Shown piece by piece: positions 1 through 8,583 of a DNA stretch of 64,000 nt. The stretch's first letter is position 1. The number at the start of each line of letters is the position of its first letter. The notes beneath the pieces were generated by a model. It had not been told where the DNA came from, did not search any database, and worked only from the letters and a program-made list of their open reading frames with translations. Source of the DNA: an uncultured bacterium (GTDB lineage Bacteria; Bacillota_I; Bacilli_A; Acholeplasmatales; Anaeroplasmataceae); contig CASFCK010000005.1 in NCBI GenBank assembly GCA_949293265.1, positions 1 through 64,000 of the forward strand, read 5' to 3'. Both the position numbers and the translations under genes were made by a program.

Positions 1-123
1 TGCTCTCGCACTATTTGATTCTTTTTGCTCAATTTCCTTATCGAAATTGTTATTTAATTTCGACACGCTTCGTCATATATAGTTTTCAAAGATTAATTTA
101 CGGCTCTCGAATTAGCCTTTGCT
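1..123 (-). other. Leader of an rRNA operon (16S gene lies off the left edge)
   Basis: Read on the minus strand, this stretch holds TCTTTGAAAACT (positions 92-81). That sequence is characteristic of the leader just ahead of 16S rRNA in Bacilli. A 7-bp hairpin (CGAAATT/AATTTCG, 42-62) lies further downstream. The 16S gene itself should begin to the left of base 1 and is not visible. Identification rests on the leader motif plus the strong promoter behind it. Confidence 0.7.
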
Positions 124-145
124 ATTCTATCATAACTAGAATAGC
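121..145. repeat. Perfect 9-bp inverted repeat over the rRNA promoter
   Basis: GCTATTCTA (121-129) and TAGAATAGC (137-145) are perfect inverted copies with a 7-base spacer. One arm contains the -10 box and the other lies in the promoter spacer, ending 1 base from the -35 box. The geometry fits a repressor operator or a DNA cruciform. Chance similarity to the -10 box could account for part of it. Confidence 0.7.
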
Positions 146-152
146 TTGTCAA
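124..152 (-). promoter_or_regulatory. Strong sigma-A promoter of the rRNA operon
   Basis: On the minus strand TTGACA (152-147) and TAGAAT (129-124) are separated by exactly 17 bases. Transcription would run leftward into the rRNA leader. It starts only 18 bases beyond the 3' CCA of tRNA-Tyr, so the operon can also receive read-through from the tRNA gene. Confidence 0.8.
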
Positions 153-170
153 CAACTTTTTTTAAAAAAG

Positions 171-255
171 TGGTGGTTGGGGACGGTTTCGAACCGCCGA
201 ACCCTTAGGGAGCAGATTTACAGTCTGCCGCGTTTAGCCTCTTCGCTACCCAACC
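171..255 (-). tRNA. tRNA-Tyr (GUA)
   Basis: The minus strand folds as a class II tRNA of 85 bases with an encoded CCA end. The acceptor stem GGTTGGG (255-249) pairs with CCCAACC (181-175), the discriminator is A, and CCA is at 173-171. The anticodon loop CTGTAAA carries the Tyr anticodon GTA, flanked by GCAGA/TCTGC. A long variable arm and a T-arm with TTCGAAA follow. The long variable arm is expected for bacterial tRNA-Tyr. Confidence 0.97.
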
Positions 256-283
256 ATATTTGCCTTCTTTCGAGTGCTTTTTA

Positions 284-312
284 ATGATACTACAAACCAA
301 ATCTAAAATCAA
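284..312 (-). promoter_or_regulatory. Promoter of tRNA-Tyr
   Basis: On the minus strand TTGATT (312-307) and TATCAT (289-284) are 17 bases apart. The -10 box ends 28 bases before the mature tRNA 5' end. Confidence 0.65.
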
Positions 313-375
313 GCCTAATTTTTATTTTTTTTGCTAAAAAATCAATCATGTAACTTAATGATTTAGATTATAAAT

Positions 376-400
376 AATAGGTAGAATGACTCTACCTATT
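376..400 (-). terminator. Terminator-like hairpin after the DUF951 gene
   Basis: A 10-bp perfect stem (AATAGGTAGA/TCTACCTATT) with a 5-base loop lies just past the stop of the DUF951 gene. The following minus-strand sequence is AU-rich rather than a clean U run, so termination may be weak. Confidence 0.6.
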
Positions 401-415
401 AATATATTATATATA

Positions 416-643
416 CTATTCTTGATTGTTGTGTTGTTGGTTATATTCTTCTAAATAAGCAATCTCTTTCTTACTTAAAATAGGCTTTATTTTTTTATCC
501 AATTCAAAGGAAGATAACATTATTACCCTTCCACATCCTAAACATTCTAGCTTAATATCTACACCTACACGGATAACTTTCCATTTATTAGAACCACAAA
601 CATGATTTTTTTTAGTGAATACAATTTGATTTAATTTGTACAT
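416..643 (-). CDS. DUF951 family small protein
   Basis: This 75-residue protein matches the DUF951 family (YyzM in Bacillus subtilis), whose function is unknown. The N-terminal half carries the family pattern: an H-x-CGS motif near residues 15-18, then CLGCGR near residues 35-40. The cysteines could bind a metal or nucleic acid, but that is inference. It is the last gene of the mnmG-rsmG unit, 8 bases after rsmG. In Bacilli this family commonly sits close to rsmG, which supports the call. The C-terminal end is Lys/Glu/Asn/Gln-rich and slightly longer than the usual ~65 residues. Confidence 0.85.
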   Translation of the reverse strand: MYKLNQIVFTKKNHVCGSNKWKVIRVGVDIKLECLGCGRVIMLSSFELDKKIKPILSKKEIAYLEEYNQQHNNQE

Positions 644-651
644 ACTCGCTC

Positions 652-1341
652 CTATAATGGGTTGTTTTTAATTTTAGCAAATGCCCGTGGATATTTTTTA
701 TTACATTCTTTTATTTTACGAAAAACATAGATTTGTCTTAACCCTTTATCCTCAGGCAAATTAAATTCCTGCTTTTCAACTAATTTTGCTCCTAAAATCT
801 TAATTGCCGCATCAGCTTCTTCTAGTTCTTCTGAATTACTACCCTTCATAGCTATAAAATAGCCACCAACCTTAACTAACGGCAAACATAGCTCGGCTAA
901 AATATTAAGTTTAGCAACAGCCCTAGCGGTAACTACATCAAAACTAGATCTTGCCGTTATAACGAATTCTTCTGCTCTTTTATGTAAAGCTATTACATTT
1001 TTTAGATCAAGTTCATTTATTACTTCATTTAAAAAACTTATTCGCTTTTGTAATGCATCTATAATTGTTATTTTTGCTGAAGTATATATAGCTAAAGGTA
1101 AAGCCGGAAAACCAGCCCCTGATCCAACATCACAAACAGTTATATCAGTGAAGTCTTTTATCTTAGTTAATAATAATGAATCATAAAAATGTTTAATGTA
1201 GACATCTTCATAATCAGTAATGTTTGTTAGATTCATCACCTTGTTTTTAGCAATTAATAATTCATAAAATTTATCTAATTTAGCTAATTTAATTTCATTA
1301 GAATCTTTCATTAACTCAGTTATTAACAGTTTAACGTCCAT
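652..1341 (-). CDS. rsmG: 16S rRNA (guanine-527-N7)-methyltransferase RsmG
   Basis: RsmG transfers a methyl group from SAM to N7 of G527 in the 530 loop of 16S rRNA. The 229-residue length is typical. The glycine-rich SAM-binding loop CDVGSGAGFPALP is at residues 70-82. A VTARAVAKL segment, typical of this family, follows in the C-terminal half. The start overlaps the end of mnmG by 11 bases, so the two genes are translationally coupled, as is usual in Firmicutes (gidB after gidA). Loss of RsmG in other bacteria gives low-level streptomycin resistance. No unusual residues were seen. Confidence 0.95.
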   Translation of the reverse strand: MDVKLLITELMKDSNEIKLAKLDKFYELLIAKNKVMNLTNITDYEDVYIKHFYDSLLLTKIKDFTDITVCDVGSGAGFPALPLAIYTSAKITIIDALQKRISFLNEVINELDLKNVIALHKRAEEFVITARSSFDVVTARAVAKLNILAELCLPLVKVGGYFIAMKGSNSEELEEADAAIKILGAKLVEKQEFNLPEDKGLRQIYVFRKIKECNKKYPRAFAKIKNNPL

Positions 1342-3208
1342 AATAAGCCTCTATATAAATGATTAAAACTGATATATCTGCCGGATTAACTCCACTAATT
1401 CTTGTTGCTTGTCCAATAGTAGCAGGTTTTATTTTTTTCAACTTCTCACGGGCTTCTAAGGCAAGATTACCAACTTTATCATAATCGATATCTTGGGGGA
1501 TAATTTTATTTTCATAAATATGCATTTTCTCTGCTAAAGCTAAAGTTTTAGCTATATATCCTTCATATTTAATGCTGATTTCTATTTGTTCTAATACATC
1601 TTTATCTAATTCTAATAATTCAGGATATAGATTGTTTTTTGCACAAATATTTAAAATGTCATCATAATTTATATCTGGTCTTTTTAATAATGTATATATT
1701 GTTAATGATTCTTTAACACTAGCTATATTTTTAGTTATAAAATAAGCATTAATATGTTCAAACCTTATTTTATCTTCTTTAAACTTTAAGTAATATTTAT
1801 TAATATCGGCTTTTTTCTTTGTGAATCTTGCATATTGTTCTTCATCTATTAAACCATAATAATAGCCATATTCTCTTAATCTTAAATCCGCATTATCATG
1901 ACGCAATAATAAACGATATTCCGCTCTTGATGTTAATAAACGATATGGTTCATTAGTTCCTTTAGTGACAAGATCATCAATCATAACCCCTATATATGCT
2001 TCATCTCGCTTTAAAATTAAAGGTTTTTTGCCTAGAATAGAACTTGCAGCATTAATACCAGCTACTAAACCTTGTCCGGCAGCTTCTTCATAACCGGATG
2101 TTCCGTTAATTTGGCCAGCAGTATATAATCCGGCAATAATCTTAGTCTCTAATGTAGGATAAATGTTAAGTGGATTAATCGCATCATATTCAATTGCATA
2201 GGCATAGCGCTTAACTTGACAATTTTCTAAGCCTTTTAACATATGAATCATCTTATCTTGAACTTCGACTGACATTGAGGTAGAGAAACCTTGAATATAT
2301 ATCTCATCTAATTCTAAACTTTCAGGTTCAAAGAAAATTTGATGACGATCTTTATCCTTAAATCTAACAATTTTATCTTCTATTGAAGGACAATAACGGG
2401 GACCAATGCCTTCAGCTACCCCACCATACATAGCACTATCTGTTAAATGTTCTAAAATATAATTATGAAGCTTTTTATCAGTATAAGTTAAATAACATGG
2501 AACGTTAACATTTAAAAGTGAATTATAGCCAGGATCAAAACTAAAATGTCTTGTTATAGCATCACCTGGTTCTTCTTTAGTAACTGAAAAATCAATACTA
2601 TTAGTATATATTCTAGCTGGTGTTCCTGTTTTTAATCTTGCAATTTCAAACCCTAATTCCGCTAATTGCTTAGATATACCATAACTAGTTCTTTGGCTAT
2701 CAGGACCTTCGTTTTTAATTACCTTACCTCTTAAAATACGACTATTTAAATAAGTTCCGGTAGTTAAAATGACTTTTTTACCACATACTTTCTGTCCATT
2801 TTCTAGTATTACTCCTTCTACAGTACTACCATTTATGATCAAATTATCTACAATACCTTCTAATAAATCTAAATTTTTAGTATTTTCAAGATGGCGCTTC
2901 ATCTCTTTAACATATAACAATTTATCTTCTTGAAAACGCAAAGCCCATACTGCCGGACCTTTTGATGAGTTTAAAAGCTTAGTTTGAATTTGACACAAAT
3001 CCGCATTTTTACCCATGTATCCACCTAAGGCGTCTATTTCTCTTACTACTACACCTTTAGCTGGTCCTCCGATTGAAGGATTACAAGGCATAGAACCTAC
3101 CATATTTAAATTACCTGTGATTAAAATGGTTTTAAGTCCCATTTTAGCAGTAGCTAAACATGCTTCACATCCGGCATGTCCTCCACCTACTACAATAATA
3201 TCATACAT
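1331..3208 (-). CDS. mnmG: tRNA uridine-5-carboxymethylaminomethyl modification enzyme MnmG (GidA)
   Basis: MnmG, working with MnmE, uses FAD, a folate C1 donor and glycine to build the carboxymethylaminomethyl group on U34 of certain tRNAs. The 625-residue length is normal. The FAD dinucleotide-binding motif GGGHAGCEA lies at residues 8-16, a CNPSIGG segment near 42-48, the PRYCPSIEDK motif near 270, and a GQINGTSGYEEAAGQG signature near 370. The Shine-Dalgarno GAGGTGT precedes the ATG. The partner MnmE is not in the window. The downstream rsmG overlaps this gene. Confidence 0.97.
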   Translation of the reverse strand: MYDIIVVGGGHAGCEACLATAKMGLKTILITGNLNMVGSMPCNPSIGGPAKGVVVREIDALGGYMGKNADLCQIQTKLLNSSKGPAVWALRFQEDKLLYVKEMKRHLENTKNLDLLEGIVDNLIINGSTVEGVILENGQKVCGKKVILTTGTYLNSRILRGKVIKNEGPDSQRTSYGISKQLAELGFEIARLKTGTPARIYTNSIDFSVTKEEPGDAITRHFSFDPGYNSLLNVNVPCYLTYTDKKLHNYILEHLTDSAMYGGVAEGIGPRYCPSIEDKIVRFKDKDRHQIFFEPESLELDEIYIQGFSTSMSVEVQDKMIHMLKGLENCQVKRYAYAIEYDAINPLNIYPTLETKIIAGLYTAGQINGTSGYEEAAGQGLVAGINAASSILGKKPLILKRDEAYIGVMIDDLVTKGTNEPYRLLTSRAEYRLLLRHDNADLRLREYGYYYGLIDEEQYARFTKKKADINKYYLKFKEDKIRFEHINAYFITKNIASVKESLTIYTLLKRPDINYDDILNICAKNNLYPELLELDKDVLEQIEISIKYEGYIAKTLALAEKMHIYENKIIPQDIDYDKVGNLALEAREKLKKIKPATIGQATRISGVNPADISVLIIYIEAYYGR

Positions 3209-3220
3209 AATGACACCTCA

Positions 3221-4246
3221 TTAATTTGTTAAATAAAGGAAAATTAATTTCATAGTCTCTTTTATAGCATCTAAATGGGTTCTTTCCATACCATGACTTG
3301 CTGCTACACCAGGACCAATTAAAGCTCCTTTACAATCTATACCAGCATGCCATGCAGCCCCAACATCTGAGCCATAAAAAGGAAAAATATCTACCACATA
3401 ATTAATTTTATTATCTTTAGCTAATTTGATTAATTTAGTCGTAAGCTCATAACTATAAGGCCCACCACTATCTTTAGCCGCAATGCTACAAGCATATTCA
3501 TTACCAGCTAAATCTAAGCCAATACAACCCATATCACATGTTACAAATTCACTAATCTCCTTAGCTAAAGCACTAGCTCCATGTCCTACTTCTTCTTGAT
3601 GGACAAAATAAAAATAAGTCATAAAATTAGGTTTTATTTCTTTTTCTTTGAATTCTTTTAAAACGCCTAATAATAAACATACTGAAGCTTTATCATCTAT
3701 AAAACGTGATTTTAAAAAACCAGATTTTGTTATAGTCGTTTTAGGATCAATAAAAATATAATCACCATTATTAATACCTAGTTTTAAAACATCATCTTTA
3801 TTTTTAACAACTTCATCAATTCTAACGACCAAATGATCAAAATCTCTTGGCATACTTTTACTATCAGGATAAACATGTACAGAAGGACTTTTAGATAAAA
3901 TAGTTCCTGTGTAAACACCATTAAATCTAGTCTTAATTTTACAATATTCACCATCTAGTGTAGGTGCTAATGGTCCACCTACATTAGTAATATTAAGTGT
4001 TCCATCACTATTTATGCTTCTTACCATTAAGCCTAATGTATCGGCATGGGCAGATGTAGCAACAACCTTAGTATTATCTTTACCTTCTACTTTTACTAAA
4101 ATTGTATTTTTATGTAATATTTCATAAGAATATCCTATTTCCTTTAGTATTTCACCAATTACATTATTAACTTCTCCATCATAGCCACTAGGTGAATCAG
4201 TTAAAAAAACTTTAGGTATAATTTCTTTAATGAATTTATCTTGCAT
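3221..4246 (-). CDS. M42 family metallopeptidase (aminopeptidase/endoglucanase-like)
   Basis: This 341-residue protein belongs to the M42 dinuclear metallo-aminopeptidases (glutamyl aminopeptidase/FrvX/YsdC group), cytosolic enzymes that trim peptides and assemble as large tetrahedral complexes. Expected ligands are visible: His67 and Asp69 in SAHAD, Asp184 in FIDDKAS, the catalytic pair Glu218-Glu219 in HQEEVGHG, Asp245 in LDLAG, and His318 in ASHGMERTH. Start MQDKF follows an AGGAGTAA Shine-Dalgarno. A hairpin separates it from glnS upstream, and mnmG follows 12 bases after its stop. With the peptide transporter at 44-52 kb it could help use imported peptides (inference). Substrate specificity cannot be read from the sequence. 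Confidence 0.9.
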   Translation of the reverse strand: MQDKFIKEIIPKVFLTDSPSGYDGEVNNVIGEILKEIGYSYEILHKNTILVKVEGKDNTKVVATSAHADTLGLMVRSINSDGTLNITNVGGPLAPTLDGEYCKIKTRFNGVYTGTILSKSPSVHVYPDSKSMPRDFDHLVVRIDEVVKNKDDVLKLGINNGDYIFIDPKTTITKSGFLKSRFIDDKASVCLLLGVLKEFKEKEIKPNFMTYFYFVHQEEVGHGASALAKEISEFVTCDMGCIGLDLAGNEYACSIAAKDSGGPYSYELTTKLIKLAKDNKINYVVDIFPFYGSDVGAAWHAGIDCKGALIGPGVAASHGMERTHLDAIKETMKLIFLYLTN

Positions 4247-4262
4247 AAGTTACTCCTAAATA

Positions 4263-4288
4263 AAATAAGTGGAATATTCCACTTATTT
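4263..4288 (-). terminator. Hairpin at the 3' end of glnS
   Basis: A 13-bp self-complementary stem (AAATAAGTGGAAT/ATTCCACTTATTT) overlaps the last bases of glnS. It is followed on the minus strand by TTATTTAG. It could partly terminate transcription before the M42 peptidase gene, or stabilise the upstream message. Confidence 0.6.
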
Positions 4289-5930
4289 ATAATTTGAATG
4301 ATGATTTAAGTTCACAACTTCTATTAAATACTAAATGTGAAGCTGTGCTATCTTTATCTAAAATATAATAACCATTTCTAATAAATTGATAATGGGTTCC
4401 AACAGCATCATTCTTAAATGATTCTTCAACAAATCCCTCATAAGTGTGTAGTGAATTTGGATTTAATTTTTCCATAAAATCTAAATCTTTATTTTCTTCA
4501 GTTTCATCAAGCATCAAAGGCTCAAACAAATTAAAACTTGCCTTAATAGCTGTTGTAGCTTCAACAAAATGAATATTACCATTTGGTTTACGACCGTTAA
4601 ATCCACTACCTGATTTAGTTTCAGGGTCATATGTACAATGAATTTCAACTATGTTTCCAGCTTCGTCTTTAATGACTTCATTACATTTAACATAGTATGC
4701 ATGCATTAAGCGAACTTCAACATCTTTAGCTAAACGTTTCCAATGTTTATTTGGCTTAGTTTCAACAAAATCTTCTTGCTCAATATAACAATATTTAGAG
4801 AATGCAATCTTTCTGTTTCCTAATTCTTCATTTTCTTGATTATTAGGACAATCTAAATATTCAACTTGACCTTCAGGATAATTATCAATAACTAATTTTA
4901 ATGGATGAATTATTGCATGTTTGCGTAAAGCCTTTAATTTTAAGTCTTCTCTTAAAGCCTCTTCTAATTGTGAGCTTTCAACAGTACTATTAACTCTAGA
5001 TAAACCAGTACTAACAATAAAGTTTTTAATTGCTTCCGGAGTAAAGCCTCTTCTTCTTAAACCTACTAGCGTTGGCATTCTAGGGTCGTCATATCCACTA
5101 ACCTTTTTAGCGTCTACTAATTGTTTTATGTAACGTTTAGACATGATGGTATTTGTAATGTTTAAACGGCCAAATTCATATTGATGTGGTACATGTTTTA
5201 CTTCACAATGCTCAATAAACCAATCATATAAAATACGATGATTATCATATTCTAAGGAACACAAACTATGTGTTATTCCTTCAAAACTATCTTGCAATGG
5301 ATGAGCAAAATCATACATCGGGAAAATGCACCATTTATTTCCTTGACGATGATGGTTAATATGCATAATTCTATACATTGCTGGATCACGCATATTCATA
5401 TTTGGATGAGCCATATCAATTTTGGCTCTTAAAGTTTTTTCACCATCTTTATATTTTCCTTCACGCATTTTGGCAAATAAACTTAAGTTTTCTTCAATAC
5501 TGCGATTACGATAAGGTGAATTAATCCCTGGGGTAGTTAATGTACCTCGCATTTTTGACATTTCTTCTTGTGATAAATCATCAACATATGCTAAACCTTT
5601 TTTTATTAAAAGGATTGCTTTTTCATATGTTTCTTCAAAATAATCAGAACCATAAAAAACATTTTTTGGGGTATAACCTAGCCATTTTAAATCCGTAATT
5701 ATTCCTTCAACAAATTCTTGTCCTTCTTTAGCTGGGTTTGTATCATCAAATCTTAAATTAGTATAACCATTAAAAGCTGAAGCTAATTCAAAATTAGTTA
5801 TAATAGCTCTAGCATGACCTATATGTAAATAAGCATTAGGTTCAGGCGGAAATCTAGTAATGATTTCATCTACTTTTCCTTCTTTAAGATCATTTTCCAT
5901 TATAGTTTTAATAAAATTATTGATTTCCAT
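4287..5930 (-). CDS. glnS: Glutaminyl-tRNA synthetase
   Basis: This class I synthetase charges tRNA-Gln with glutamine using ATP. The 547-residue protein shows the family PPEPNAYLHIGHA segment (HIGH at residues 36-39), the QDSFEGITHSLC region, and the second active-site motif IMSKR near residue 260. The C-terminal anticodon-binding beta-barrel half is complete and there is no YqeY appendage. Its promoter (TTGCTA-17-TATAAT) lies at 5948-5976 and CCGGTGA serves as the Shine-Dalgarno. Many Bacilli and mollicutes lack GlnRS and make Gln-tRNA through GluRS plus GatCAB, so the gene is a useful taxonomic marker. GluRS enzymes share the fold, but the PPEPNAYLHIGHA form is that of GlnRS. Confidence 0.95.
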   Translation of the reverse strand: MEINNFIKTIMENDLKEGKVDEIITRFPPEPNAYLHIGHARAIITNFELASAFNGYTNLRFDDTNPAKEGQEFVEGIITDLKWLGYTPKNVFYGSDYFEETYEKAILLIKKGLAYVDDLSQEEMSKMRGTLTTPGINSPYRNRSIEENLSLFAKMREGKYKDGEKTLRAKIDMAHPNMNMRDPAMYRIMHINHHRQGNKWCIFPMYDFAHPLQDSFEGITHSLCSLEYDNHRILYDWFIEHCEVKHVPHQYEFGRLNITNTIMSKRYIKQLVDAKKVSGYDDPRMPTLVGLRRRGFTPEAIKNFIVSTGLSRVNSTVESSQLEEALREDLKLKALRKHAIIHPLKLVIDNYPEGQVEYLDCPNNQENEELGNRKIAFSKYCYIEQEDFVETKPNKHWKRLAKDVEVRLMHAYYVKCNEVIKDEAGNIVEIHCTYDPETKSGSGFNGRKPNGNIHFVEATTAIKASFNLFEPLMLDETEENKDLDFMEKLNPNSLHTYEGFVEESFKNDAVGTHYQFIRNGYYILDKDSTASHLVFNRSCELKSSFKL

Positions 5931-5947
5931 AAATAATCACCGGGTTA

Positions 5948-5976
5948 ATTATACTATTTTTTATTCTTTTTAGCAA
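5948..5976 (-). promoter_or_regulatory. Promoter of glnS
   Basis: On the minus strand TTGCTA (5976-5971) and TATAAT (5953-5948) are 17 bases apart. The -10 box ends 17 bases before the glnS ATG, so the 5' leader is very short. Confidence 0.7.
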
Positions 5977-5995
5977 AAAGAAAATGTTATTATTC

Positions 5996-6022
5996 AAAAA
6001 AAAGAAAAGGACAAAAGTCCTT
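5996..6022 (-). terminator. Terminator of the pfkA-pyk operon
   Basis: On the minus strand AAGGAC-TTTT-GTCCTT is followed by TTCTTTTTTTT, a short GC stem with a long U run. It lies 12 bases past the pyk stop. Confidence 0.85.
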
Positions 6023-6034
6023 ATCTTAATCTAT

Positions 6035-7414
6035 TTATAAAGTTATTAATTCTACAGTTGTTCCTGTAACCTTTAATACTTTAGCTCCTTCTTCTAATCC
6101 TAATGCTTCTTTAGCAGCTTTTAATGCATCATCAACATTGCCTACTAAACCTTGAATACCCCATAAAATTGAAAGAGTACGACAATCTCTATCGTTGTTT
6201 ACTGCATAGAATACATCAGCAGCAGGACGATAAGTAGAAATAGCGCTAGCTAAAGCAACATCACCACAAGCTACTACTGCAGCCACATCATATTTTGCAC
6301 AAACTGTAGCTACTTGTAAACCTGTAATAAATTCATCTGTAACTTCTTCGTTGAATAATACAACGTTATCGATCATTGCGTCATGATCAATAGCTTCTTC
6401 TGCTTTTTCATCTATTTTAGCCATATAAGAAACTGATTCATAAGGATAATCACCTTGAGCAGATTCACCAGATAACATTGTACAACCTGTACCATCAAGA
6501 ACAGCGTTGTAAACATCGCTAACTTCAGCTCTTGTAGGACGTGGATTTTGTTGCATTGAATCTAACATTTGAGTAGCTGTAATAATTATTTTACCTTGTG
6601 CTTGAGCTAAATAAATCATATCTTTTTGATATTCAGGTACATCCCAAGCATCAACACCAACACCTAAATCACCACGAGCTACCATTACACCATCAGATAG
6701 GCTAACAATATCAGCCATGTTGTCAATACCTTCTTGGTTTTCAATTTTAGAAATAATTTTAATATGATCATTTCCTTTAGCAGCTAATATAGCTCTAATA
6801 TCAGCTATATCTTGAGGACGACGTACGAATGATGCTGCGATGAAATCTAGATCTTGGTCACAAGCAAATTCGATATCAGCTTTATCTTTAGGTGAAATAT
6901 AATCCATATTTAAGATTACACCTGGAACGTTACAATTACGTTTATTCTTTAATTTACGATCATTTTCAACACGGCAAATTAATTCTTGTTTTGCTTCATC
7001 TTTTTCAATTACAGTAAATGTTAAATTACCATCTTCAATTAAGATTTTGCCACCGATATGAATGTCGTCATATAAACCAGCATAAGAAATAGCTACTTTA
7101 TCTTTATTTCCTAAATAAGAATAATCCATAGTTACTCTTATAATATCGCCTTTATGTAACATAACTGGTTCATCGTTTTCTAAATAACCAGTTCTAATTT
7201 CAGGACCTTTAGTATCTAACATCATACCAACATGCCAATTGTTTTCAGCATTCAATTCTTTAACGTTTTTGATACGGAATCCTTGTTCATCGTAATCACC
7301 ATGAGAGAAATTCATTCTCATGACGTTCATTCCTGCTTCACCAATTAACTTTTTTAAAGTTTCTTTTTGTTCACTTGCAGGTCCAATAGTACATACAACT
7401 TTAGTTTTTTTCAT
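6035..7414 (-). CDS. pyk: Pyruvate kinase
   Basis: Pyruvate kinase makes ATP and pyruvate from phosphoenolpyruvate and ADP, the last step of glycolysis. The 459-residue protein starts with the KTKVVCTIGPASE motif, has the catalytic-lysine segment KIISKIENQEGI near residues 213-224 and the Mg-binding MVARGDLGV near 238-246. The domain-B beta barrel is present. The length shows it lacks the extra C-terminal PEP-utiliser domain found in Bacillus pyruvate kinases. It follows pfkA by 17 bases in a two-gene operon, a common Firmicute arrangement that links early and late glycolysis. The terminator is at 5996-6022. Confidence 0.96.
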   Translation of the reverse strand: MKKTKVVCTIGPASEQKETLKKLIGEAGMNVMRMNFSHGDYDEQGFRIKNVKELNAENNWHVGMMLDTKGPEIRTGYLENDEPVMLHKGDIIRVTMDYSYLGNKDKVAISYAGLYDDIHIGGKILIEDGNLTFTVIEKDEAKQELICRVENDRKLKNKRNCNVPGVILNMDYISPKDKADIEFACDQDLDFIAASFVRRPQDIADIRAILAAKGNDHIKIISKIENQEGIDNMADIVSLSDGVMVARGDLGVGVDAWDVPEYQKDMIYLAQAQGKIIITATQMLDSMQQNPRPTRAEVSDVYNAVLDGTGCTMLSGESAQGDYPYESVSYMAKIDEKAEEAIDHDAMIDNVVLFNEEVTDEFITGLQVATVCAKYDVAAVVACGDVALASAISTYRPAADVFYAVNNDRDCRTLSILWGIQGLVGNVDDALKAAKEALGLEEGAKVLKVTGTTVELITL

Positions 7415-7431
7415 TTTTACTTTTTCTCCTT

Positions 7432-8385
7432 TTATTGTGTTTTTGTTAACATTTTTTCTAAACTTATATCTCTATTATTTGTCATATTTAGCGCATCTTC
7501 TAGTTTTGTATAGGTAAGTGAGTTTTTCATTATACCTACCGCTACTCCAAAAATATCTTCATGTATTAAATCAATAGCGTAAGAACCTAATCTAGAAGCT
7601 AGTAACCTATCCTCTGGGGTCGGTGTCCCACCACGCTGAATATAACCTAAAATAGTAGCTCGACATTCATAGCCTGAATATTCTTCTACTTCTTTAGCTA
7701 ATTGATAAACATCAGTTAAGTTTTCAGATATAACTACAATGGCATGTCTTCTACCTTGTAGTCTGTTTTTCTTTAAATCTTTTAACAATTGATCTTTATC
7801 TAGGCCAGTTTGACTAGTTATTATATATTCTGCACCACAACATATACCCGAATATAAAGCTAAATCAGGACAATGACGTCCCATAACTTCAATTATTGAA
7901 CATCTTTGATGTGATGAGGAAGTATCTCTTAATTTGTCTATCGCATCACAAGCGGTATTTAATGCTGTAGAAAAGCCAATCGTAAAATCCGAAGAAGCTA
8001 TATCATTATCTATAGTTCCTGGTATTCCGATACATTTAATTCCCATCTCTGTAAGTCTAAGTGCACCGGTATATGTTCCATCTCCACCTATACAAATCAA
8101 AGAATCAATGTCATGTTTTTTTAATTGTTTAACCGCTAGTTCTCTAACTTGCGGATAAGCAAATTCCGGAAGTCTAGCCGTACCTAATATAGTACCGCCA
8201 CGATTAAGGATCTCACTAACATCTTTACGATCAAATTCTTGAATTTTACCTTCTATTAAGCCCTTGTAGCCATCATAAACTCCAAACACTTGATCACCAT
8301 AAGATAAGGCTGTTCTTACTACGGCTCTTATAGCCGCATTCATGCCTGGAGCATCACCACCTGATGTTAAAACACCAATTCTCAT
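7432..8385 (-). CDS. pfkA: ATP-dependent 6-phosphofructokinase
   Basis: PfkA phosphorylates fructose 6-phosphate to fructose 1,6-bisphosphate with ATP. The 317-residue length matches the classical bacterial enzyme. ATP specificity is supported by GGDGT at residues 100-104 and PGTIDND at 122-128: Gly occupies the two positions that are Asp/Asn and Lys in PPi-dependent enzymes. The MGRH substrate-binding motif is near 160-170. It is the first gene of pfkA-pyk, with Shine-Dalgarno GGAGTGAT and a strong promoter at 8405-8433. It is divergent from the PPi-type paralogue that starts 199 bases away. Confidence 0.96.
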   Translation of the reverse strand: MRIGVLTSGGDAPGMNAAIRAVVRTALSYGDQVFGVYDGYKGLIEGKIQEFDRKDVSEILNRGGTILGTARLPEFAYPQVRELAVKQLKKHDIDSLICIGGDGTYTGALRLTEMGIKCIGIPGTIDNDIASSDFTIGFSTALNTACDAIDKLRDTSSSHQRCSIIEVMGRHCPDLALYSGICCGAEYIITSQTGLDKDQLLKDLKKNRLQGRRHAIVVISENLTDVYQLAKEVEEYSGYECRATILGYIQRGGTPTPEDRLLASRLGSYAIDLIHEDIFGVAVGIMKNSLTYTKLEDALNMTNNRDISLEKMLTKTQ

Positions 8386-8404
8386 TTAAATCACTCCGAA
8401 GTAA

Positions 8405-8433
8405 ATTATAACAATATTTTATGCTGTAATCAA
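8405..8433 (-). promoter_or_regulatory. Promoter of pfkA-pyk
   Basis: On the minus strand TTGATT (8433-8428) and TATAAT (8410-8405) are separated by 17 bases and point into pfkA. Confidence 0.75.
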
Positions 8434-8497
8434 GAAAAATAGCATTTTTAGCTCACTTAATTAAAAGAAAACAATAGTTTATAAAGTAGATTAATAA

Positions 8498-8511
8498 TGG
8501 AAACGCTTTTA
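8498..8511 (+). promoter_or_regulatory. cre-like operator upstream of pfp
   Basis: TGGAAACGCTTTTA fits the CcpA/LacI-family consensus TG..A.CG.T..CA except at the second-to-last position. It ends 10 bases upstream of the pfp -35 box. Its centre is about 52 bases before the inferred transcription start, where CcpA acts as an activator in Bacillus ackA and pta. Confidence 0.6.
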
Positions 8512-8521
8512 TAGTTTTTTA

Positions 8522-8550
8522 TTGACAAATAACTACTTAATTATTACAAT
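8522..8550 (+). promoter_or_regulatory. Promoter of the PPi-type phosphofructokinase gene
   Basis: TTGACA (8522-8527) and TACAAT (8545-8550) are separated by 17 bases. The Shine-Dalgarno AGGAG (8571-8575) and ATG at 8584 follow. Confidence 0.85.
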
Positions 8551-8583
8551 TAAATTAGTAAATTATGATTAGGAGATTTTTAT

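Noticed and set aside
15-284. Plus-strand ORF of 89 codons
   Set aside because: It runs through the rRNA promoter and antisense to tRNA-Tyr. It has no family resemblance or Shine-Dalgarno.
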